Of a stretch of DNA of 64,000 bases, positions 33,701 to 42,167 are shown piece by piece. Every line of letters begins with the position of its first letter. The stretch's first letter is position 1. Made by a program: the position numbers and the translations under genes. The stretch comes from Brachypterus glaber. Taxonomy: Eukaryota; Arthropoda; Insecta; Coleoptera; Kateretidae. Below the pieces are notes generated by a model. That model was not told where the DNA came from, ran no database searches, and saw nothing but the letters and a program-made list of their open reading frames with translations. The stretch spans positions 28,693,265-28,757,264 of the forward strand of contig OY294051.1 of assembly GCA_958510825.1 (NCBI GenBank), given 5' to 3'.

Positions 33701-36198
33701 GGCGTTATAACTAAAGCTATTGGAATAAAAAAAAATTGAGTCAATATACACCCACCCAACAAGCTATAAGTGTGCATAAACAAAAGTTTTCTACTATAGC
33801 TTCTGTTTTTCAGATATAGCTTATTTGAAACTATTTTTATATGCAATTTTAATTTAAATACTAAAATTATAAAGAATAATTTTTATTCTCATACATTTAT
33901 GAAATAATATTTCATAATTTGTATTTAATTTATAAATAATTTCATTTGGAATAATCCTAATTTATTATTTTGTTAAATTTTTGTCTGAGGACAATGGTAA
34001 CTACCATCGAAACGTCACAAGTCACAAATTGTTTGAATATTAATTAAACTCTCTTCCCAAAAAACATCCACAAATATAAAAATAGGGGTAAAAATACTAA
34101 GATTGTTAAAATCACAATAATTTGTTTATTAACATCTGTGGTTAAGGGTTTCAAGTACCTACCCAAACTAATTCCTAGATGGAACTACTGTACACTCAGA
34201 AAAAAAAACTAAATGTTGTTTGTTAATACATATTTTTTATTTATATCGCCACCATTGGTATTTAATACCTTAGTTGTGATATTAATAAACACATGTTACG
34301 TGGGGATTCAAAGTTACCAGCACGGTCTCTATGTTAGTATGACAACATTTTGTATACAATACACACATTGCAGTATTTATTATCACAAGTAAAGTATTAA
34401 ATACCAATGGTGGCGATTTTAATAACAAATATATATTTACAAATAAAATTTAGTATTAAAATTCCAATGACATTTTCTGAGTGTATTTTTTTAATATAAT
34501 AAAGTTTATTTGGATGTCTCCTATGTTAACCGCAATCAAAATAAGTGAAATTCATTGGGTTCTTAAAATAGCGAGGGGTTAATCTCCCGCATAATCTATT
34601 GTACAAGCTCTGCGTAATCTTTCGTAATCTTACGTAATCTTGCGTAATCTTAGGTAATCTTGCGCAATCTTGAGTAATCTTACGTAATCTTGCGTAATCT
34701 ATGGCTTTGCGTAATCTTTGTACAAGAAATTTCGGGAGATTAACCCCTCGTAAAATAGTTTTATTAAGCATCAAGCAAAAATGTGTGTGTCTGGAGTCTT
34801 ATCAATATAGAAGAATTTTTATTCTTAATGTAATAATTTTTATTCTTAATGCAATAATTTTTATTCCTAATTCAATAATTTTTATACTCGATGCAATAAT
34901 TTTTATACTTGATCTAATAATTTTTATACTTGATCTAATAATTTTTATACTTGATCTAATAATTTTTATACTGGATAATTTGCTAATCTAAGAAAGTAAA
35001 GTAATACTTGGAACAAGATTGTATCTATAATTATTTAAAGTATAGTTATATTCTTCATTTCAATACTAGTTAAGTCTTGAACAAAATATAACTTTTGTCA
35101 ACGTACAAGAATAAGATTTTCCTAAAAAGAAGTATAACTAGAGTTGCGGAATGGGGAAACTAGCATAGCGCTGATTCAAGATTATTAATCTTCAATCCAG
35201 TTTAGCTTTTTTCCGTGTGCACCCTGTAATCAGTGGGTTAGAATTTTGTCGCTTCTATTTAAGGAAATACGGACAAATTAAAGCTAATAATACTAGGAAA
35301 GAAGTTTTATCCAACACTGGGCTTCCCAACAGGTTTAAGCAAAATTGATTAACAAATAGCCCTCATTTTCCAATACAAAAACACTTATTCAATTAAATAA
35401 GAAAAAACTTAGAACTATTACCAGTTTTCTAACTGGTCATGGTACTTTCAACAATCTTCTTTATAAAATGAAAATTGTCCAAAGCAAACGCTGTAGATTC
35501 TGCGACTATGATAAAGAAACTGCATCCCACATTTTGGGACAATGTCCTGTCTTATCACAAAAAAGACTGCGATTTTTAGGTTCACCATCAGTGCAACCTA
35601 GCGATTTAGTCGAACTTTCATTGGGGCAGATCATCGCATTTTTAGATGCCTGCCCCCATGGAATATCATCCTAATCAAATGATGTGTCATCTAGATGACT
35701 GCGCCATGTACAATGGATCTCAGGTCTAGGTGCCGTGGCTATTACTTGGTAATAACCACACCGCTTCTGATGATGATGATGAGGTTAGAAGTGCTTATAT
35801 TTAAAGCAAAATAAGTTTAATTTAGTAGAGAAAAATCAGCTAAAAACGCCAAAAATGGTGAATATGAAGTATATGATTTTTAAAGATTTTTTTATCGCTG
35901 AATTCAGATTTGAATCTGAATTTGGTCGCAGAATTGAGCTATTTTGACTAGTTTTTGAAAAAAAAAAAACATAGTCGAATTTACGAAATATTGCATATTT
36001 TGAGATCAGATTCGGATTTAGCAGCCCAAAATCAAAATTAATATTTTAAATTTTTAGGATGATGATCGAAGAAGAGGAGGAATTACACTTTCTCGATACC
36101 AAGAACTTTATGCAGAGTTCTTAGGAAATCCCGAGGAGACACCCGCAATATACTTATTTGGACCACTATCCGAATTTTTCTTCGCTGATGATATTTAA
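12657..36198 (+). CDS. Calexcitin / sarcoplasmic calcium-binding protein, four-exon gene (span)
   Basis: Coding exons are 12657-12708, 23151-23317, 33293-33526 and 36058-36198 (594 nt, 197 residues). Phases agree: 1, 0 and 0. Canonical EF-hand loops are EF1 D18-D29 (DVDNNGYLDERD), EF2 D70-E81 (DFNKDGKITVEE) and EF3 D114-E125 (DLNDDGLVDADE). A fourth, degenerate hand follows D152 (DDDRRRGG) and lacks the ligand pattern. Two loops are created exactly across exon junctions, which supports the model strongly. The C-terminus YLFGPLSEFFFADDI resembles insect calexcitin/SCP proteins. These are cytosolic calcium sensors or buffers of nerve and muscle; the specific role here is inferred from family. 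Introns of 10.4, 10.0 and 2.5 kb are filled with MITEs and LINE relics. A possible AATAAA lies near 36344. The only alternative is a closely related EF-hand paralogue. Confidence 0.9.
13685..14055. repeat. 370-bp dispersed repeat ending in a hairpin, copy 1
   Basis: About 95% identical to 41270-41637. It includes CAGACAGACAGACGGACG and ends exactly after a strong hairpin (CATCGGCACT...AGTGCCGATG). The flanks are unrelated, so the ends are real. Confidence 0.75.
14702..15125. mobile_element. 424-bp TA-flanked MITE (Tc1/mariner-like), copy 1
   Basis: Termini CACGGAAAGAAATTA and TAATTTTTTTTTCCGTG are flanked by TA on both sides. There is no coding capacity. It is practically identical to 47411-47833, differing by one T in the poly-T tract. 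It is inserted in one arm of the fold-back element at 14546-15606. Confidence 0.9.
15126..15470. repeat. Tandem/inverted ATATAAGCAG satellite-like array
   Basis: Repeated units of TATCAAGAGATCCAATCATA and TATGCTTATATATAAGCAG in both orientations form the centre of the fold-back element. Confidence 0.7.
15607..17276. other. Gene-free calexcitin intron 1 sequence with repeat fragments
   Basis: It contains half of a 7608-type element (15810-16350), A/T simple sequence (16500-16640), a dispersed repeat on the minus strand (16700-16900, related to 9300-9545) and, at 17095-17255, three GATATCC/GGGATATC palindromic units ending in a TGCTATCTGGGAG terminus. No gene seen. Confidence 0.6.
17277..17884. 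mobile_element. 608-bp MITE (GGGGCTGTCCATATA ends)
   Basis: TIRs GGGGCTGTCCATATATTACG and CGTAATATATGGACAGCCCCC, plus inner TGTTACACAGGGG blocks. The 113-codon ORF at 17528 lies wholly inside and is not a gene. A solo right end is at 28570-28651. Confidence 0.8.
18184..19091. mobile_element. ~0.9-kb fold-back element
   Basis: Long inverted arms meet near 18600 (GAGCTATGCGCCAAA / TTTGGCGCTTAGCTC). The outer ends are TTGTAACATTAGGATGGACC and GGTCCACCCTATTGTAAC. Confidence 0.75.
19335..19745 (-). repeat. Dispersed repeat related to 61140-62340
   Basis: Reverse complement of blocks at 61197-61675 and 62085-62340, including GGCGCCGCGTCGA, GAGGTTTTAAATATTTACA, TCGACAAACAAAAATTAAA and TTTCAACGTTGATGAGTCAT. 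Possible short inverted ends (CAGTAATCGG/CCGATGACTG). Confidence 0.65.
19746..20434. other. Gene-free AT-rich intron sequence
   Basis: No ORF of note, repeat family or structure recognised within calexcitin intron 1. Confidence 0.5.
20435..20745 (-). mobile_element. 3' fragment of a non-LTR retrotransposon
   Basis: Minus-strand translation shows CPECGEDKTSSHYLAVCVRYDRIRLQVF followed, after frame breaks, by PWDNILTFIERTGRFKEG. The Cys-x2-Cys-x7-His-x4-Cys pattern is the knuckle found after the RNase H/reverse transcriptase region of insect LINEs. Only the tail is left, with stops in every frame. Confidence 0.7.
20746..21744. other. Gene-free intron sequence
   Basis: AT-rich, no recognisable gene. 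A 65-codon ORF at 20925 has no family features. Confidence 0.5.
21745..22030. mobile_element. Palindromic element, copy 1 of a close pair
   Basis: Arms AATATCCAGAGACTAGACC and GGTCTAGTCCCTGG, with inner CTGATCTCAGAATTG / CAATTCTGAGGTCAG. A second copy follows at 22146-22400, and an inverted fragment (TTCCTTAAATTCAGATG...) lies between at 22042-22110. Confidence 0.65.
22146..22400. mobile_element. Palindromic element, copy 2 of a close pair
   Basis: Nearly the same as 21745-22030, same orientation, with a short internal deletion near 22380. Confidence 0.65.
22401..23150. other. Gene-free intron sequence before calexcitin exon 2
   Basis: AT-rich with no repeats recognised apart from an inverted echo of AGATAGATAATGCGC near 22480 and 23045, suggesting a small unclassified palindromic element (about 22475-23060). 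Confidence 0.4.
23151..23317 (+). CDS. Calexcitin exon 2
   Basis: The acceptor TTTGTTTCTAG precedes 23151; the first two bases (AT) complete Asp18. It encodes the rest of EF1 and the helices up to A-D-F-N-K, ending at the donor GTTTAT (23318), phase 0. The donor is weaker than consensus but joins exactly in the middle of the EF2 loop. Confidence 0.88.
23925..24557. mobile_element. TACAGGGTGATC-family DNA element, partial copy
   Basis: Shares most blocks with the complete copy at 27349-28089 (GGTTGGTCCGGAAATGAGCC, GAGGCGTGCC, TTTTGTGCCACC, ACCCTGCAGCATTAAAATTT). The termini are degraded and part of the right half is deleted. Confidence 0.7.
24848..25190. repeat. ~345-bp dispersed repeat, copy A
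   Basis: About 95% identical to 46056-46382. It contains CCTGCTTGGCTGACGCCTCGC and TGGGTAAACCGATATTGCCC paired with GGGCAATATCTTACTTTACCC. Confidence 0.7.
25275..25380 (+). mobile_element. Possible LINE 3' tail
   Basis: A short stretch ends in AATAAATAAACG followed by an ATT microsatellite, the usual look of a LINE 3' terminus. No coding remnant is attached, so this is weak. Confidence 0.35.
25380..25488. mobile_element. ~110-bp palindromic MITE
   Basis: The perfect-looking arms CAAAGGGGCTTATCTCAAAA and TTTTGAGATAAGCCCTTTTG surround a short loop. Confidence 0.7.
25489..26009. other. Gene-free intron sequence
   Basis: No gene or repeat recognised in calexcitin intron 2. Confidence 0.45.
26010..26290. 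mobile_element. Palindromic element (GGAGACCATTGTATTCC ends)
   Basis: TTCGGAGACCATTGTATTCC near 26047 is inverted as GGAATACAATAGTCTCCGAA near 26275. A relative occupies 26575-26845. Confidence 0.65.
26291..26560. repeat. Tandem duplication of a 133-bp hairpin unit
   Basis: Two units each begin GTGCCCTATTGAAAATGACG and hold a near-perfect hairpin (GACCGGACTTGAGCGG ... CCGCTCAAGTCCGGT). The stem is long enough to be prominent in single strands. Confidence 0.75.
26575..26845. mobile_element. Palindromic element related to 26010-26290
   Basis: Arms TTCGGAGACCATTCTATTTC and ATAGGAATACAATGGTC, with the shared GCGCTGAATCCGAATTT / AAATTCGGATTCAGCGC blocks. Confidence 0.6.
26846..27348. other. Gene-free intron sequence
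   Basis: AT-rich, nothing recognised. Confidence 0.45.
27349..28089. mobile_element. 741-bp TA-flanked DNA element, complete copy
   Basis: TA duplication, terminus CAGGGTGATCAATGACTAGC and inverted CAGTTAATGATCACCCTG. The TIRs run about 100 bp through GGTTGGTCCGGAAATGAGCC. Non-coding. Partial copies are at 23925-24557 and 31382-31737; a related subfamily is at 42437-42560 and 52635-53296. Confidence 0.82.
28570..28651. mobile_element. Solo right end of the 17277-17884 MITE family
   Basis: TTGTTACACAAGGGG...GCGTTACGTAATATATGGACAGCCCC matches the right terminus of that element; the rest is absent. Confidence 0.7.
28652..29351. repeat. Dispersed repeat fragment in calexcitin intron 2
   Basis: 28990-29350 is related to 47340-48290 and 9790-9920 (CCACCGCAGTTACTTTCTCGC, CGCCTTCGCCAAAATTGCAA, CGGTATGGCC). 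A GAGTCGAGTCGAG-type simple repeat is at 28812-28850. Confidence 0.55.
29352..30222. mobile_element. ~0.87-kb fold-back element
   Basis: Arms 29352-29500 and 30070-30222 are inverted copies (GACGGACGGACCGACGCAC / GTGCGACGGACGGAC at the edges, TTGCGGTCTTGCTTAAAAAA within). The 136-codon ORF at 30063 is arm sequence. Confidence 0.72.
30223..31381. other. Gene-free intron sequence
   Basis: No gene recognised. The ORF at 30588-30794 has no family features and lies next to the fold-back element. Confidence 0.5.
31382..31737. mobile_element. Right half of a TACAGGGTGATC-family element
   Basis: Matches the right half of 27349-28089 up to the ATGATCACCCTG terminus followed by TA. Confidence 0.75.
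31935..32150. repeat. GTAGAGATGTTGTGGA minisatellite
   Basis: Degenerate ~16-18-bp units (GTAGAGATGTTGT variants). The same motif recurs at 56090-56195. Confidence 0.65.
32600..32995 (-). pseudogene. Reverse transcriptase relic of a non-LTR retrotransposon
   Basis: Minus-strand reading gives IGVFVEIKRALETIHKRKL (the FLDLxxAFDTVDH region, degenerate) and FGVPQGGILNSLWFILCINDLL (the GVPQGSxLgPxLFLlyiNDL box). Stops and frameshifts interrupt it. It sits in calexcitin intron 2 just upstream of exon 3. Confidence 0.75.
33293..33526 (+). CDS. Calexcitin exon 3
   Basis: The acceptor CTTTTGCAG precedes 33293. The exon opens with DGKITVEEF, completing EF2, and carries all of EF3 (D114-E125). It ends in MLS before the donor GTAAGT (33527), phase 0. 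An ORF on the opposite strand (33152-33565) is only its shadow. Confidence 0.92.
33527..34192. other. Start of calexcitin intron 3, gene-free
   Basis: Contains one terminus-like TACTGGGTGTCCCAGC block near 33664, similar in style to the 54784 element, but no matching end nearby. Confidence 0.4.
34193..34483. mobile_element. 291-bp TA-flanked MITE
   Basis: Ends CACTCAGAAAA and TTTTCTGAGTG flanked by TA; inner palindrome ATCGCCACCATTGGTATTTA / TAAATACCAATGGTGGCGAT. Confidence 0.8.
34572..34750. mobile_element. MITE enclosing an 11-bp tandem repeat
   Basis: The perfect TIRs CGAGGGGTTAATCTCCCG and CGGGAGATTAACCCCTCG enclose about ten degenerate TGCGTAATCTT units. The same architecture is seen at 51516-51781. 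Confidence 0.8.
34800..35225. repeat. 21-bp tandem array joined to a ~260-bp dispersed repeat
   Basis: Eight or so units of TAATTTTTATACTTGATC (34815-34975) run into a repeat that reappears at 39605-39882 and ends TTAGCTTTTTTCCGTGT. The end resembles the ACACGGAAA terminus of the 14702 MITE family. Confidence 0.65.
35396..35775 (+). mobile_element. 3' fragment of a non-LTR retrotransposon with GAT-repeat tail
   Basis: Open reading through KKLRTITSFLTGHGTFNNLLYKM and then CRFCDYDKETASHILGQC (the C-x2-C-x7-H-x4-C knuckle after an RNase H-like region), ending at the TAA near 35674. The 3' UTR ends in a GATGATGATGATG microsatellite. The fragment lies in calexcitin intron 3 in sense orientation; nothing of the reverse transcriptase remains. 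Confidence 0.75.
36058..36198 (+). CDS. Calexcitin exon 4 (terminal)
   Basis: The acceptor TTTTTAG precedes 36058. Forty-six residues run from DDDRRRGG to FFFADDI and a TAA stop. They form the degenerate fourth EF hand and the family's C-terminal YLFGPL segment. The exon has no ATG. Confidence 0.9.
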   Translation, partial: DDDRRRGGITLSRYQELYAEFLGNPEETPAIYLFGPLSEFFFADDI

Positions 36199-37794
36199 TT
36201 TTAAAAGCCCCCGACTGATTATTTTATAATTATTTTAAAGACATTGCATTTGGCTTTTTACATCCAAATGAAAAACGCTCATAAGCTCATCTTAAAAATA
36301 CTTACAGGTCTATAATAATTTTTCAGATTTAGAGCATCAAAATTAATAAATATACTTAGTCTATGGCTCACGGTTCGACTGGGAGGTAAAATTACAAAAA
36401 AATTGTCAAGGAAAACGGACACCGGGACTTGATTCCCTATTAATAGCAATGTATTGCTAAGAAGTTAAATTTGGCGAAAAATATAAAAAAAGTATTTTTT
36501 TTTACCCACTTTACTACACTTATCTTAAAAACCTGACGTGCTAGAAAAATTTTGGGAAAAACTTTGGATTCAGCATACAAAATTATGTAGGAAACAAGAG
36601 TTCATTATATTTTAAACTCAATCGAGAGCTCAACCTACAAACTATAGATGTATTCTCAAAATCTTCAATTTTAGATAGGTATTCGCTTAAAACTGAAAAT
36701 ATGGTGTTTGAAGTGTTTTTTTTACTAACAAATATTTTTCTACTAATGTTATAAAGTAGAAAATTCGGTTATAGCCGAGCAGAGATTATCTTTTATTATA
36801 ACTTACTCAGTTAGGTTGGCCATCCAATCTTCTATCGTATTTAAAGTATACCCGAGCGGAGAATATACTTAACCACGTATCACTTTATTCGGGAGCTTAA
36901 GTTCTAGTGAGATGGTGCTTTGGAAACAGATTTAAACAATTGCTTCTTAACTTAAGAATAATATATTAAATAAATGTGAATAAATTCTTCAAGAACATGA
37001 AAGATCAATTCTTACTTCTAAGTCCTACTTCTATGCAAAGCCCTTAAATTCTAATTTCCATTATACAGTAGTTTTCCATTTAATACTTCTAAATTAAAAC
37101 ATTCTATGTTTGAAGTTCCAACTTTTCATCATAATTTTCAAAGCCTAATTTATTGTCCACTTTTTTCTCAGTGTAAATATTAAAACCGGAACGTATAAGT
37201 CTTTAAATATTTTCACACATTATTTTTTAAACTTCATTATCGCCAAAATTTTTAACAGTAGATAGAAAATCGAACCGAATAAAATTCGCAAATATTTTAA
37301 AGTACTCGAACGAAAAATATTCAAGTGTCCAAAATCGCGTTAATATTTTTAACATTGAAATTACAAGTCCCAATTTTCAAAAAAAAATAATTTTTAATCA
37401 AAGAATAATTCTTTAAATTATTCAAGACTTATCAAGATTTAAGGAGTTCGCTTCTTTTATATTATTTGAAATTAAATTAAAATGAGGTATATTTAGGTCC
37501 CACATGATCATCTGGGTGGGGTCCGGGCAAGAATATCTAAATTCCCCACTACCAAAGGTCAACGATTTTACTTAGAGGGGTCCGAACAGAAACCGAAAAT
37601 ATCCGACGTTACTCATGCTTGCTTTTAAGAACCAGATCTTATAGGCTATGTATATTAAAATAAAATTATTATTTTAAAACATTTTACAAAATGAAAAATT
37701 TTACGCTTCATATCAATGGTTAAAAAAAATTAACGATGAATTATTTTAAATTTTTGTTTTTTTTTATAATAAAAACCAATTGGGAATCAAATCT
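36199..37794. other. Gene-free interval after calexcitin
   Basis: It holds the calexcitin 3' UTR at its start (possible AATAAA near 36344). No further gene or clear repeat was recognised. Confidence 0.5.
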
Positions 37795-38000
37795 CGATGT
37801 CCGAAGCTAAGTCCTGTATGCTTATTGGCTGATTTTCAGGGTTTTAAAAGCTTTTAAGGTAGATTTTTCTTAAAAACTGTATTCTCCCCGTTTAAAAGGC
37901 GGTTACGCCGCTCATTAGCCTCAAAAACACCAAACATGCAAAAAAAAAGTCCAAACCAAAAAGTTACGGTACGTCGGACGTTTAAATAGCCAGTTTGAAT
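37795..38000. mobile_element. ~205-bp MITE, copy 1 of 3
   Basis: Shares CGAAGCTAAGT, TGTATGCTTATTGG, TATTCTCCCCGTTTAA, AACACCAAACA and ACGTCGGACGTTTAAATAGCC with 54315-54520 and 54546-54733. Confidence 0.65.
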
Positions 38001-38427
38001 GAGATTCAGGTGGTGTGGTTATTTTGCGCGTTTTTGCGGGTTGGTATATTTTAGAAGTCCCGTAGGTATAACTCTTATACCAAAAACCTTTTTCATTTGG
38101 GTGTAAATACAGTCTAACTAGGGATTCCAGTTTTCGGAATGCCTATGCCGAAGTAACGAAATCCCGAAAATTTAAAAAAGTTTGCTAAATTTTGATTGCG
38201 GTCTTGTACATACGTACGGTAACTTAAAAAAATAAATAACTCATAATTATCTATAAAATACAACGAACATGTAAAAAAATTAAAGACGTTCTAAAATTCA
38301 GTATTATTGAAATGAAATATCGCACCTCGTTAAAAGTTTTAACTTAAAACCGATGTTTGACTAAAACGCCCGCGATTACGACCGCCAGCTTCAAAAGATT
38401 TGGTTTTATACCTATTTATTTTAATTT

Positions 38428-38596
38428 CGTTATCAATCATCAATCGCAAACGGTTATAGTCAAGTTTGTGGTAAATATTAAAAATGGAGGACCTCCTTTG
38501 GAAATGGGATATGGCCGATTTAATCGAAACTGTTTCGCATTTTTATTATTCACCACAAACTTAACTATAACCGTTTGCGATTGATGGCTGATAACG
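38428..38596. mobile_element. 169-bp MITE
   Basis: TIR CGTTATCAATCATCAATCGC and the inverted GCGATTGATGGCTGATAACG extend about 45 bp (CGGTTATAGTCAAGTTTGTGG). Confidence 0.75.
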
Positions 38597-38599
38597 GAA

Positions 38600-39017
38600 T
38601 GGAGCTCTTTACAACTAGAATTATGAAAAAAAAAAGACGTCTACCCTATCTCTATATCATTTGTGCTACACTTTCCAGCCAACCAAATAAATACTGTATT
38701 TGTTTTTCATACAACAAATACAGTATTTATTTGGTTGGCCGGAAAGTTTAGCACTGAGCGGCACGAACGAACATAGCTAATGTGAATCTGTAGAATAAGA
38801 TAATTCTACTAAAATTTAGATGGCGCCAGTAATTTCTTTAATAAAAATAATATAGTTACACTTTTCGCCCGGCCAAATAAATATTGTATTTGTTCAACAA
38901 AGAACAAATACAGAATTTGTTTGGTTGGGTGGAAGTGGGAGTGTATGTATGTCTTCTATCCTTTTTGGGTAGAACTTTTGTCCCTGTCTAATCTAACGGG
39001 AGAAATCTCTATTGAAA
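38600..39017. mobile_element. MITE with two internal hairpins
   Basis: The outer blocks match 5521-5615. Inside are two palindromes, 38672-38752 and 38868-38938 (CCAACCAAATAAATACTGTA / TACAGTATTTATTTGGTTGG). It directly precedes SINE copy 2. Confidence 0.65.
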
Positions 39018-39042
39018 TAAATAGGTATTTACATTTACATTT

Positions 39043-39303
39043 TTGTTTAACCTCGTACTATTCTACTTAATTAAGCATCCCCTAAGTCCAGGACCTGTGT
39101 GGGCTAGTAGTAGAGGGAACCACCGGTTTTAATTGACTTTCGAACCAATTTATAGGGAGTGTCCGCTTCACTTACGCCTTCGCCAAATTTCAATTATTAA
39201 TTAACTGACAAAGGCAAATCGGTGCCGGTGAGACTCGAACTCACGCTATTTTGGGTAGTAAACTCGTTAACTACGACGCGGTAGTCCACTACACCAATCT
39301 TTC
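39043..39303 (-). mobile_element. tRNA-derived SINE, copy 2
   Basis: The body is nearly the same as copy 1, from the CCGATTTGCC junction to the CGAGGTTAAACAAA end. Its tRNA-like head has its own A box (TGGTGTAGTGG) and B box (GAGTTCGAGTC), but its 5' half is quite different from that of copy 1. Confidence 0.85.
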
Positions 39304-39604
39304 CATAAAACCAAATCGACGAAACATCCAAACAATAAAAAGATGTATTTCATAGGGGATTACACTTGAAGAATAGTATATTATTCAATGAGCGTATAAT
39401 AATTGCTATTAATCAATGAGGGTGAATTTTGGAACACGAGCCGAAAGGCGAGTGAACTAATCACCCGAATGATTAATAGCTATTAAACGCGAGTAGAATT
39501 CTATACTTTATAGTTTTAAAGTTTAAACGGTTAATTTTTACAGACCCGTGATTAATAGGCCTATTATTCACGGCCGTGGATAAAGTAGCTATTACATGCA
39601 CGTG

Positions 39605-39882
39605 AAGAAGTTTTATACTTGATGCACTAATTTGCTAATCTACAAATAAGTATAAGCAATACTCGGAAAAATATTGTATCTAGAGTTGTTTAAAGTATAG
39701 ATATATTCTTGATTTCAATACTCGTTATGTCTTGAACAAAATTTAACTTTTTTCAACGTACAAGAATAAGATTTTCCTGAAAAGAAGTATAACTAGAGTT
39801 GCGAAAAGGGGGAAACTAGCGTTGAGTCAAGATTATTAATCTTCAATCCAATTTAGCTTTTTTCCGTGTAGTTACTACCGTC
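39605..39882. repeat. Dispersed repeat, second copy of the 34965-35225 block
   Basis: Matches through CAACGTACAAGAATAAGATT, AAGTATAACTAGAGTTGCG and TTTAGCTTTTTTCCGTGT. Confidence 0.65.
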
Positions 39883-41269
39883 GAAAATTTATCTGTGACT
39901 AAAGTTTTTCGGAATTTTTTGGCATCACTTTCGGGATTTCCAAACGACAAAAAAATCTTTTGGATGTTCGGCATTGGAAACCCTAATTGTAACCATTTAT
40001 TCATTAATTTATTTTTCATTTACATTTTCATGTAGGAACTACTTTACTAAACTTTTTTTATTACAAAGTGTTAAAAAAATATTTATTTGTTGCTTAGATA
40101 ATAAATATTACCTTAGGTAATATTTAGTAATATCTATACCTCGGTTCTATTTTTCTGTCTCGAAACTAAGTCAATTCAATTATTGAATTTCAATAAGGCT
40201 ATGTACTTTTTTCTATTTTGCGACTCTTATAACCTCATATATGCATAAATAATAATATAATAAAGAGGTTAGTACTTTTTTTCTTTCGGGTTTGCGACTC
40301 CTATAAGCTCATAACCACACTTATTTTGCGTGTTCTTATAGGACCATAAGAGGTTAGTACTTTTTTTTCTTTTAGGTTGGTAAGTTTAATTTTCTACAAA
40401 ATTTTGTGTTTAGGTTATTTTTGCCGTGTTAAAATTGTGGCTAGGTTACTTGCAGTAAAAAAGAGAAGATATGACTATAAAATATATCACAATATAATTT
40501 GTTCTTAGAATTTTAAACATGGTGTAAACTGTAATGCCAACCAAAAACAAAAAACATAAATCACTCATCAATTTAAATGTAAGTTTTTTAAAATTTTAAA
40601 GCAAAATAGAAAAAATTGTATAAAGCTAGTTTCATAACACGTTTTTAGCGTACTAGTACTTTAGAAAACTCGCCGCAACTCGTGCGCTAAAAACGTATAA
40701 TAAAACTAGTACTTTAATATACTATTAAGGCTCCGTTTAACTGAGGCGGTATTGGTTAGACCTATTTAAGAGATACAATAGTTTAGACGTAAGGAATCGA
40801 TATTACCTAAAGTAATATTTAGTATGTAATTTACCTATTATTAAATCAATTGTTAATATTACAAAATTGTTGCATTTTATATATTTTTTTAAATAAATTT
40901 TTTTCTTTATTAAAAAAATAAACATTTATTGACATATTCCTTTTCTTCTGTGTGGTTTGCCGTATATGGCATATATGCATATGGCTTAAATTATCACAAG
41001 AATGAACCTATTTTTTTATTTTTTGAGTTGGTTTGGGCCTTATCATATTCAGGGGCTTTATTATGAACAGATTTTAGTAATAAAAAAATGTAAACTTAAT
41101 TATCAAGCTAAATTTAGATCGAGATTTAGATCCATTACGGCAACATCTTGAAAATCGAACCACCCTAACTTTTCGTCTAAATTGGATTTTAAACGTTTAG
41201 GTATAAAGGACCTTAAATAAAACACCTATACCGAATTTCATCAAAATAAAATAAAATATGTTCCACCCC
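39883..41269. other. Gene-free interval
   Basis: A partial palindrome related to 8799-9027 lies at 40620-40735 (GTTTCATAACACGTTTTTAGC). No gene seen. Confidence 0.5.
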
Positions 41270-41637
41270 ATCTTTTATATAAGTGCTAAATTAACCAAAT
41301 ACAATAATAATTGCCTTAATTATAAACAAAAAACGCTAAAAATAGGTGTTTTACCCTATTTTCACCCCCTTACCCCCAATCGTTTACCCCCAAAATCTAA
41401 TCAGCTCTTCAGAATACGATAAGAAACAATATGCAAAAAACAGCAAGTCAATATCTCATGTAGAAATGGAGTTAGAGAGTTTACACCCAGACAGACAGAC
41501 GGACGCAATTTTTTTTTTACTAATTTCGACTGGTCTAAAACGTCGAGAAATGTGAAACAAACGTGGTCAAAGATTTTGACTTTTCGGCGAAGATTTCAAT
41601 ACATCGGCACTCTTAGTAGCACTAAGTGCCGATGTAA
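41270..41637. repeat. 370-bp dispersed repeat ending in a hairpin, copy 2
   Basis: Same element and orientation as 13685-14055. The ORFs at 41346 and 41552 are repeat sequence. Confidence 0.75.
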
Positions 41638-42167
41638 TTCAGAAGCGTTTATGATATTTAAATGTATACACAATATTCCAAGGAGGGATGCCCAAGAAGG
41701 CCATGGCCCTCAGCCCCCTCCGGAGTCCGTGCTTATGTAATAGATATTTAAAAGGTATTATGGTAATACCATAATCCATTTTAATTGTTGCTTTTTTGCA
41801 TTTTGTTAATATTTTATGAAATGAAATTCAAAAATTAAGTTTTCAAGTTTATTTATATTTTCATCAATACAATTTTATGAAATAGTTTCAATAATCTCAA
41901 GTCAGGGCATACAAGCAAAAAGTGAAAAAAATGCCACTTGCAATAAGCTTTGAACTTTACAACATAAGCAAGAGCGAATCCAGGAGTTTAACCATGGTTA
42001 TATCATAGTAATAAGAAATGGGCCGGGCACCATACTGTTATGGGTTTATACTGGCATCAATAAATGATAAAATGATAAATTCACACGGAAGCAGAACCTA
42101 AATTGCAAATTGCGAGGTGAGCATTTTTACTCTTCTTTCTTTAAAAAATGCCTGAATACTAGATACT

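Noticed and set aside
34590..34700. CRISPR-like or regulatory array of TAATCTT repeats
   Set aside because: Units are contiguous and degenerate without spacers, and they are enclosed by MITE TIRs in an insect genome.
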